Shown here: positions 7,394 to 14,700 of the stretch, piece after piece | How the letters are laid out: every line of letters starts with the position of its first letter | Position numbering within the stretch: the stretch's first letter is position 1 | Source of the DNA: an uncultured Clostridia bacterium | GTDB taxonomy: Bacteria; Bacillota; Clostridia; Oscillospirales; Ruminococcaceae | Direction of reading: 5' to 3' | Assembly (NCBI GenBank): GCA_947626755.1 | Contig: CANQTP010000021.1 | Span: forward strand, 1-41,746 | Length of the DNA: 41,746 nucleotides | The notes under the pieces: generated by a model | What the model saw: only the letters and a program-made list of their open reading frames with translations | What the model was told of the DNA's origin: nothing | The model's database searches: none | Program-made: the position numbers and the translations under genes

Positions 7394-8110
7394 ATGTTTT
7401 CGGGACTGATAGATCTTGCGCTTCAGAATCTGCTGTTTTTCGCACTTCACCTTGAATCGGGCGGAGTTTTTCCAAAACCCCTTTCTCCTTCGGAAGAGGA
7501 AGAGTGTTTCAGGAAAATGAGCGAGGGAGACGCTTCTGCAAGGAATAAACTTATTGAACATAATCTCAGACTTGTGGCGCATATCATGAAAAAATATTAC
7601 AACACCGTCACCGATCAGGAAGATCTGATCTCTATCGGCACTATCGGACTTATAAAAGCCGTTTCTACATTCGATTATTCAAAAAAGACAAAATTTGCCA
7701 CATATGCGTCCAGATGTATCGAAAATGAAATACTTATGCACTTCCGCAGCCTGAAAAAATCCGCGGGAGATATTTATTTTGACGAACCCATAGATGTTGA
7801 TAAGGACGGGAACCAGCTTGCCCTTATAGATATTATTGCCGAGGACGACGGCATCGTTGACAAAATTGACCTGAATATCAAGTCCGAGCAGCTTTACAGA
7901 TTTATTGATGAATGCCTTGACGAACGGGAAATGAATATCATCAAGCACCGTTACGGACTGTACGGCTGCCGTCCAATGACCCAGCGGGAAGTTGCAAAGC
8001 AGTTGGGAATATCTCGTTCCTACGTTTCAAGGATCGAAAAGAAAGCGCTCCAGACTCTTAAAAAGAAGTACGAACACACTTCTATTTTTTCTCCTCCCGA
8101 AAAGAAATGA
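7394..8110 (+). CDS. sigK: RNA polymerase sporulation sigma factor SigK
   Basis: A 238-residue sigma-70-family factor of the late mother-cell type. In spore formers SigK directs coat and cortex genes in the mother cell. The order is a hydrophobic N-terminal segment (about 1-20, pro-sequence-like), then FPKPLSPSEEEE, region 2 (LIEHNLRLVAHI through ATYASRCIENEILM, about 55-120) and region 4 with a helix-turn-helix (TQREVAKQLGISRSYVSRIE, about 196-215). This arrangement matches Bacillus SigK, including the short pro-region. The coding sequence is continuous; the family is split by a skin element in some bacilli and clostridia, but not here. GGAG at 7380-7383 sits ten bases before the ATG. SigE is the closest alternative, but the spacing and N terminus favour SigK. 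Confidence 0.88.
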   Translation: MFSGLIDLALQNLLFFALHLESGGVFPKPLSPSEEEECFRKMSEGDASARNKLIEHNLRLVAHIMKKYYNTVTDQEDLISIGTIGLIKAVSTFDYSKKTKFATYASRCIENEILMHFRSLKKSAGDIYFDEPIDVDKDGNQLALIDIIAEDDGIVDKIDLNIKSEQLYRFIDECLDEREMNIIKHRYGLYGCRPMTQREVAKQLGISRSYVSRIEKKALQTLKKKYEHTSIFSPPEKK

Positions 8111-8184
8111 CAGATCATGCCGTGAATGCGGCTTTCTCAGAATTAGTCGGAAATTTTCTTCGGGAGGTGTCGGAAATGCAGAAA

Positions 8185-8225
8185 AAACGCTCCGCCGCAA
8201 AAGCCGCCGGAGCGTTTGACTTTTT
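8185..8225. terminator. bidirectional terminator between sigK and the Cys-rich gene
   Basis: AAACGCTCCG (8185-8194) pairs perfectly with CGGAGCGTTT (8208-8217). Rightward it is followed by GACTTTTT, and leftward the A-run at 8182-8187 supplies six T residues. It can end both convergent transcripts. Confidence 0.9.
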
Positions 8226-8304
8226 ACGGAATAAAGCCGACCTGCCGCGGCAGATCGGCTCTTCCACGTTATCCGTAAGGAAATTCCTTATTCGGATATT
8301 TTTC

Positions 8305-8454
8305 TCAGCAGCCGCAGCCGCAGTCATTGTTACAGCTGTTGCTGCCGCAATTGTTGTTTCCGCATGAGTTGTTTCCGCAGCAGAACCACAGAAGGAGAAG
8401 GATAATGATGATCCAGCAGCAGCTGCCATTTCCGAAATTAAGTCCACAGTTCAT
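8305..8454 (-). CDS. 49-residue Cys/Asn/Gly-rich single-pass membrane peptide
   Basis: A small gene read leftward from ATG (8452-8454) to TGA (8305-8307). The product starts MNCGLNFGNGSCC, continues with a strongly hydrophobic stretch WIIIILLLLWF (about residues 14-24), then a tail rich in Cys, Asn and Gly ending CNNDCGCGC. Ten of the 49 residues are Cys. An excellent ribosome binding site (AAGGAG, 8463-8468) sits eight bases before the ATG, and a TATAAT-like -10 lies at 8476-8481. Small Gly/Cys-rich peptides with one hydrophobic segment occur among sporulation-associated proteins such as the YjcZ group. The neighbouring sigK makes such a role attractive, but this is inference. Metal binding or disulfide cross-linking is possible. 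Confidence 0.75.
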   Translation of the reverse strand: MNCGLNFGNGSCCWIIIILLLLWFCCGNNSCGNNNCGSNSCNNDCGCGC

Positions 8455-8566
8455 AAAAAACGCTCCTTATATAAGATTATAATGTATTCTGAAAACCGCG
8501 CAGGACTTTGTGTCTCTCCGTCGGCGTTTCATAGTTTATTGTATGCAAACTGCGGAAACAGGTTAC

Positions 8567-8604
8567 AAAAAACTGCCGTTATCCTTTCGGATACCGACAG
8601 TTTT
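8567..8604 (-). terminator. terminator of the sugar ABC transporter operon
   Basis: On the leftward RNA a 12-bp stem (one wobble, one mismatch) is capped by a GAAA tetraloop (8585-8588) and followed by six T residues (A-run 8567-8572). It lies just beyond the second permease gene. Confidence 0.85.
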
Positions 8605-8610
8605 GTTATA

Positions 8611-9450
8611 TCAGCCTTTGACTGCGCCTGCGATAACGCCTTCAATTATATATTTCTGACTGAACAGGTAGAAAATTATTATCGGCACAATGGCAAGCAC
8701 GAGCATTGCCATGAAGCCTCCCCAGTTCACCGAACCATATGCACCCTGCATGGCTATCTGAATTGCAACGGGCAGGGTTTTCTTCTGCGTTCCGAGAATA
8801 AGATAGGGGAGAAGATAGTCGTTCCATATCCACATGGCGTTCAGTATGGTAACGGTTATAACTGTAGGTTTGAGGATCGGCAGAACTATCCTGAAAAATG
8901 TCTGAAGCGGCGTGCAGCCGTCAATTTCAGCCGCTTCTTCAAGGTCGATGGGTACGCTTTTTATAAATCCGCTCAGCATAAATACCGACAGCCCCGCGCC
9001 GAATCCCAGATATACGAAAACTATTCCTATGGGATTGTTGAACCTTATCTTTGTTACAACGTAAGTCATTGTATACATTACCATCTGGAACGGCACTATC
9101 ATGCTGAAAACGAACAGGCTGTAAATCGCCTTTGTCAGCTTGTTTTTAACACGGACAAGGTACCATGCAGTCATGGAACACAAAAGCGCGATGATCAGCA
9201 CCGAAAATACCGTTATAAACAGCGAACGCAGAAAAGCTCCGCCGATACCTGCGCTTTTTATTCCCGTGACGTAATTTTCAAAGCCTGCAAATGTTTCTGC
9301 GGTGGGCAGTCTGAAAGGACTTCCCATAATGCTGAATCTTGTCTTGAAAGAGTTCATAAAAATTATAAATATTGGGAACAGAAACAACACGGAAAGCATT
9401 ATCATCAGTATGAAAATTGAAGTGCTGCCAAATTTTCTCCTTGCTTCCAT
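8611..9450 (-). CDS. carbohydrate ABC transporter permease, MalG-type
   Basis: A 279-residue inner-membrane permease of a CUT1-type sugar importer. About six hydrophobic segments are visible, the first at residues 11-32. The cytoplasmic EAA loop that docks the ATPase reads EEAAEIDGC near 171-179, followed by FFRIVLPILKP. It forms a heterodimer with the permease encoded just upstream; the two genes overlap by one base (TGATG), implying translational coupling. No ATPase gene is in the operon, so the complex probably borrows a shared MsmK/UgpC-type ATPase encoded elsewhere. The sugar cannot be deduced. Confidence 0.92.
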   Translation of the reverse strand: MEARRKFGSTSIFILMIMLSVLFLFPIFIIFMNSFKTRFSIMGSPFRLPTAETFAGFENYVTGIKSAGIGGAFLRSLFITVFSVLIIALLCSMTAWYLVRVKNKLTKAIYSLFVFSMIVPFQMVMYTMTYVVTKIRFNNPIGIVFVYLGFGAGLSVFMLSGFIKSVPIDLEEAAEIDGCTPLQTFFRIVLPILKPTVITVTILNAMWIWNDYLLPYLILGTQKKTLPVAIQIAMQGAYGSVNWGGFMAMLVLAIVPIIIFYLFSQKYIIEGVIAGAVKG

Positions 9451-10280
9451 CAGTTCTCAACCTCCTTGCTGCCTGTGAATTTAAGCTGCGCAAACGCTAT
9501 CAGCGCAACTATTATAAAGAATATAACAGCTTTTGCTTGTCCCACACCCTGCCAACCTGCACGTCCGTAGAATGTGTTGTAAATATCAAGTGCCAGCATG
9601 GAAGTCTTTCTTGCGGGCGCGCCTGCGGTAAGTGCAAGGTTCTGATCGAACAGCTTGAAAGAGTTTGTTAATGTCAGGAAGGTGCATATCGTTACAGACG
9701 GCATGAGCATGGGAATGGTAACGTGCCGCAGAGCCTGACGGGAACTTGCTCCGTCTATTTGTGCGGCTTCGCCCAGTTCTTTTGGAATATTCTGCAAGCC
9801 GGCAATATAAATTACCATCATATAACCGATAAGCTGCCAGTTCGTCAGGATAACAAGTCCCCAGAAACCGTATTTTGCGCTGTAGCTTATGTCAACGCCG
9901 AAATAGCTGAGAACGCCGTTTATTATAAGATTCCAGATATATCCAAGAACAATGCCGCCTATAAGATTCGGCATAAAGAATATAGTGCGGAAGATGTTCG
10001 TTCCCCGCAAAGCTTTTGTAAGAGCAAGAGCAATGAGAAACGCGAACACATTCACTGTTATGACAGAAACTGCCGTGAAAAGCGCCGTGAACCACAGGGC
10101 GTTGAGGAAATCGCTGTTGCTGAAAGCGCGGACGTAATTGTCAAAACCTACCCATTTTGCATTCCCAACGGTGGTGAATCTGTTGAAAGACAGGTATATC
10201 CCCATGACAAAGGGAATAATAAATGCCGCGGTGAACGCAAGAAGCGTTGGCAGGACAAATAAAGGAAAGTACTTTTTCAT
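9450..10280 (-). CDS. carbohydrate ABC transporter permease, MalF-type
   Basis: A 276-residue permease subunit partner of the MalG-type protein. It has an N-terminal transmembrane segment (about 8-30), further membrane helices and the EAA loop GEAAQIDGAS near 170-179, followed by HVTIPMLMP. It is the short form without the large periplasmic loop of E. coli MalF, as usual in Gram-positive CUT1 systems. AAAGGA precedes the ATG. It lies 18 bases after the binding-protein gene and overlaps the next permease by one base. Confidence 0.92.
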   Translation of the reverse strand: MKKYFPLFVLPTLLAFTAAFIIPFVMGIYLSFNRFTTVGNAKWVGFDNYVRAFSNSDFLNALWFTALFTAVSVITVNVFAFLIALALTKALRGTNIFRTIFFMPNLIGGIVLGYIWNLIINGVLSYFGVDISYSAKYGFWGLVILTNWQLIGYMMVIYIAGLQNIPKELGEAAQIDGASSRQALRHVTIPMLMPSVTICTFLTLTNSFKLFDQNLALTAGAPARKTSMLALDIYNTFYGRAGWQGVGQAKAVIFFIIVALIAFAQLKFTGSKEVEN

Positions 10281-10298
10281 GATCGCCTGTCCTTTCTG

Positions 10299-11654
10299 TC
10301 ACTCAAGATGTTCGCTTTCGGTTTTCCAGCTTGAAACAACGGTATTTTTCACGTCCTCCCAGTCCGCGCTTCCCTGTGCGTATTGAAGAAGCGCCGCGCC
10401 GAAGTCCTCCTTGAATGTCTGACTCGGGAAAAGCGTGAAATTCCAAGGAATGTTATTTTTTGAAGTATCTGACATCCAGTCTATGACTTCGTGGGTAAGA
10501 GGATCATCTGGACGTTCCGCATCGGCAAAAGTGTCAAATGGCGCGATAAATCCCAGACTGTCGGTAACGTATTTCTTTCCGCTTTCGGAAGAATACAGCC
10601 AGTACAGGAAATCCGCCGCGGCGCTTTGCAGTGCTTCGTCCGCCTGCGAGTTTATGCAGAGGAAATTTTCCGTTCCTATGCAGAGTCCCTGATCTTCCTC
10701 GCCCGCAATTCCTGTGTAAATGGGAAGATATTTTATATTTTGTGCGGTGACAGTGTTGCCCGCAATTCCGTTTATCTGACTCCAAGCCCAGTTGCCGTTC
10801 TGGACCATGGCACATTCGCCCAGTGCAAATTCTGCCATGGATTCGTCTGTTATCTTTGAGCCGAGTATTTTCCTGTCAACGGTGGAATTGTTTATATACA
10901 GGTCAAAAATATTCTTGTAATAGTCTCCGTATTCAAAGGTTATCTCCTTTGTGGCGTCGCTTGTAAGGTCAATATTGTTGTTTTTGAATTCATAATAAAT
11001 GGGAATATTTGCAAGATGCGTCTGCCATCTCCAGTCATCGCCCGGTTTCAGGGAAGTGCTTGCAAAAACGCCTTTTATTCCCAGAGCGTCTTTATTTGCC
11101 TGCATATCCTCGACAACTGCTTTCAGTTTTTCAAAATTGTTTACTTCGTCCATGCCTTTCAGATCGGTGGCTTTGTTTTCAAGAGAAAAATACCTGTCGG
11201 TTATTTCTTTGTTGTAAATTATTCCATAGCCCTCCACGGTGTATGGAATGCCATAGCATTTCCCATCATAGGAAAGGGCGGAGCTTTTGTCGGTAAGGTG
11301 GGTGTAAAGTTCTGTACTTGTCAGGTCGGCGCAATAGTCCTTCCAGTTGGAATATCCCCGCGGACCGTTCACCTGAAAAATTGTAGGAGCTTCGGAAGTT
11401 GCCATTTTTGCGCTTAAAGTCTGTTCATAGGTGTTATTGGCGGCGGTTTCAACGATCACCGTTCTGCCTGTTTCCTCGCTGTACTTCTTGACGATCTCCT
11501 CATAAGCTGTGGCAATTTCAGGCTTGAAATTCAGGAAACGCACAGCGGCAGTTTTCGCTTCATCGGAGCTGTCGGAAGAGGAAGTGTCCTTGCCGCAGGC
11601 TGTCATTGACAATGCTGTCAGGGCGGCTATAATAAAAGCAAAATGTTTTTTCAT
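10299..11654 (-). CDS. sugar ABC transporter substrate-binding lipoprotein
   Basis: A 451-residue extracellular solute-binding protein of the family that serves CUT1 importers. The lipoprotein signal peptide MKKHFAFIIAALTALSMTAC ends at Cys20, the expected lipid-anchored residue, followed by a Ser/Asp-rich linker. The mature part has the cluster-type sugar-binding look, for example EETGRTVIVETAANNTYEQT near the N terminus and ALGECAMVQNGNWAW later. ATG at 11652-11654 is chosen over one two codons upstream because AAAGGA is nine bases away. It is the first gene of the operon and followed by both permeases. I saw no adjacent regulator or glycosidase to hint at the sugar. Confidence 0.9.
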   Translation of the reverse strand: MKKHFAFIIAALTALSMTACGKDTSSSDSSDEAKTAAVRFLNFKPEIATAYEEIVKKYSEETGRTVIVETAANNTYEQTLSAKMATSEAPTIFQVNGPRGYSNWKDYCADLTSTELYTHLTDKSSALSYDGKCYGIPYTVEGYGIIYNKEITDRYFSLENKATDLKGMDEVNNFEKLKAVVEDMQANKDALGIKGVFASTSLKPGDDWRWQTHLANIPIYYEFKNNNIDLTSDATKEITFEYGDYYKNIFDLYINNSTVDRKILGSKITDESMAEFALGECAMVQNGNWAWSQINGIAGNTVTAQNIKYLPIYTGIAGEEDQGLCIGTENFLCINSQADEALQSAAADFLYWLYSSESGKKYVTDSLGFIAPFDTFADAERPDDPLTHEVIDWMSDTSKNNIPWNFTLFPSQTFKEDFGAALLQYAQGSADWEDVKNTVVSSWKTESEHLE

Positions 11655-11733
11655 TTGCATCTGTCCTTTCGTAGAATTCTTTTGATTATTATTTTCAGAG
11701 CTGCGAAAGGTTATGCATAGATAATTTTTCAAA

Positions 11734-11770
11734 GAAAAAGCAGCCGTAACGGTCATACCGGAACGGCTGC
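11734..11770 (-). terminator. terminator of the large repeat-protein gene
   Basis: GCAGCCGT (11740-11747) pairs with ACGGCTGC (11763-11770). Leftward the stem is followed by a T-rich tract (TTTTTCTTT), which makes a strong intrinsic terminator 20 bases beyond the stop of the 1351-residue protein. It separates that gene from the transporter operon. Confidence 0.88.
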
Positions 11771-11789
11771 ATAGTTATTTTAATTGAAA

Positions 11790-14700
11790 TTATGAAAGCT
11801 TGTTTCCGCATTCGGCACAGAATTTGGCATTGGGACTTGTTATCTTTGCGCCGCACTGATCGCAGAAGCGGATCTTTGGAGCTTCTTCCTTGGCAGGTTC
11901 GGCTTTTGCAGTCGGTTCTTCGGCTGCGCTTTCCGCCTTCGGTGCTTCGGGAAGCTCGTTTATTGCTTCCGCAGTATTATGATCTACCTTAACATCTGTA
12001 ATATCTGTGATCTCAGGGATAGCGGGAGCAGCGTTTTCGGGTTCCGCGGGTTCAGCTGTGGGAGACTGCATTGCTTTCTCCTGAACGGCATTTTCAAGAA
12101 GTTCTTTCATATGCTCCGCCGAACGCTTGTCATGGATAAAGCTTACCAGCGAAGTAAGGACTTTAGCGGCATTTTCCACAATGTTCTTATTCAGCGAGTT
12201 GGGGAGTTCAATGCTGTTTCCGTTTCTTTCTACAGCTGTCAGTACCGAGGACATAAGCGACTTCTTTGCCTGGAAGGAAGTGATGTCGTCTATCTTGATC
12301 CTGTTCATTACACCTTTGGAGAAGATATGCATATATTCTGTTGTAAGCGTAAAGCTGTCGCCGTTGTTTCCCTCATGGAGAAGTATGGGAAGTTCATATC
12401 TTCCGGGAGAAATGTATGTATTGCAGGCAGCGTCATATTTGCTGTGGAAAAGGTTGGACAGCGTGGGAACGCAGAAATGTATTGCATTTATGCCGAATTC
12501 GTCCATTTTTCCGCTGAGATGCCAGATATACTCATTGGCCTCTGTTTTCCTGAGAGAAGTGATATGCGCGTCAAGAGCGTCAATGTAGCGGTTTTTGGCG
12601 TCCTCATCAAGGGGCATTGTGTTGAGGAGCCTGATAAGTTCGGCGGATCTCTTTGCGGTAAGTGAATCAATGTTTCCGCAGAGTTCGCGTACTTCCTTAT
12701 CGGCGATCTCGGACATTGCCTTATCGATCTTCCGGATATACTCCTGTTTAAGTTCTGCAGGACAGCCTCTGTCGTATTCGCGGATCTTTATCTGCGCCTG
12801 TATGAGCTGTTCCTTGTCCATATTTTCCGCGCCTTGCGTGTAAGAATCCAGCTCTGCTTCATGCAGCTTGTAAATTTTCTCGTCTATCTTTTCAATGTAA
12901 GCGGCGGCTTTTTCGGGAGAATAGTTGCCGTTTGCAAGTTCGCTGCGGACAGCTTCCGCCTTTTCAAAATCGTATTCGCTGATGTTTCCGACAATGCGTT
13001 CTATCTTTTCGGATTCGATAGCATCTTCACGGCGGTCTGCCGCTTCAATGCTGCGCTCGTAAAGCTGCTCGCCGATCTCGTCCCGCTTTTCTTCTGCATT
13101 TCTGCGGAATTCTGCGATCTGTTCGGCTGTCATGCCGGCAGTTGACTCAATGACCTTTCTGTACTCGGCAGTCTTTACAGCCGCAATGCGGTTGTCAATT
13201 GCAGAAACGTACTTTTCAGCAGCGGGAGCATATTTTTCCGTTCCGAGGATAGTCTCTTTCAGCTTTTCAAGTTCGGGAATATCCTTTTCGTTCAGATCCC
13301 CGCAAAGTTTATCTATCTCGCCGAGGAGCAGTTCATGTTCGCGCTCTTCGATCTTTTTGAAGTATACGGCAGTAAATTCCTTGTCGTAATTTTCATCGGC
13401 AAGTTTGATCTTAAGTTCGTCAAGTTCTGGCTGTTCCATGGAGAATATGTACTTGCAGAGTTCCGCAAGCTCGGAGTTTTTAAGTTCAACGACTCTCTGG
13501 GCGATCATGTCGATGTACTTTTCTTTGCGCTCGGGATCAAAGTCCTTGTCGGAACTGATGATGTCGTTCTTCAGCTTGTCAAGTTCCTCCTGCGACATGG
13601 AGTCGATGTTTGCGCACATATCGTCAAGTTCTTCATTGAGAATATCCTTTTCGCGCTGTTCTACCTTTGCAATATACGGCTCGACGATTTCGTCGCTGAA
13701 TCTGCCGTATTCGATGGCGTGCTTCATGGCTTCAAGCTGTTCGGGAGAAGCAAATTCCACACCATCGAAAACTTTTGCTGCTTCGTTTGCTTCGTAGTTG
13801 TTGAGTGCATCGGTAAGGGTCTTGATAGGCGCGTATGTAAGATGTCCCGGATATTCGTTTCCGGAAAGTTTCTTGATAAGATCGCTGAGCTGTTCTCTGT
13901 CAAGATCCTCGTAATTCTTCATAAGACCGTCGATCTCGGCTCTTATGTTGTTTTCTTTGATCTCAAATACCTTAGTTCTGTAGTAGTCGGCAATTGCTGT
14001 ATCGTACCTTCCCGAAGCAAGCTTGTCTATGACCGCATCAAGCTGAGCGGAAGTAAGCTTTTCGGAATTTTCAAGCATAGCTTCAAGTTCATTCTTCTGC
14101 GCTGCGTCCGAAGCGTTCTTTATCCTTGAAAGGAACGGCTTTACAACAGCTTCGGGATAGTCGTATTCTGTTATTTCGTCTTTAAGAGCGGCAATTTCAC
14201 CGAGAGTCATGACAGGCAAACTGAGACAGCACTGCTCCAGAGCGGAAGTCTGAACAACGTTCATTGCAAGATTTACTTTGACAAGGTACTTGGCTTTTGT
14301 ATCCTCGTCAAGGGTGGTGTTCTGGATATTTTCAATGAGGAAGTGAAGTTCCGTCTCGCTGAGCGCGGACAGGTTGCGGCAAAGATCCCGTACATAGACT
14401 TCATTCTTCACAGCAAGCTGCATTTCCTCGGGAGTGTCGAAAAGTGTGCCGTTGAATGTGCGGCGTTCTCTGTCCATTATGTCGATATGTTCGTTGAGTT
14501 CGTTGATATATTCGCGGTTGGAAAGTCCGTACTTTTCGGAAACTTTGGTAAGCTGCTCGCGGAGAATGCAGGATTGCTCATATCCCGCGCAGAAACGTCC
14601 CTGCTCGTCGAAGCTTTCATCAAGTATATAGTCGTTGAGGATTATATTTTCCAGTTCTTCATCATCAACGGGGGAGAGCTGCCAGAAATTTGCAATAGCT

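Noticed and set aside
8107-8367. An 86-codon rightward frame overlapping the sigK end
   Set aside because: It runs through the bidirectional terminator and over the Cys-rich gene, and its Ala/Val-rich tail is the reverse reading of Gly/Cys codons.
8482-9420. A 312-codon rightward frame opposite the MalG-type permease
   Set aside because: It spans a clear permease with the EAA motif on the other strand and crosses the transporter terminator; the product is His/Tyr-rich with no motif.
12543-14399. Recent DNA-level tandem duplication or minisatellite
   Set aside because: The repeats are evident only in protein; the DNA units share little identity.
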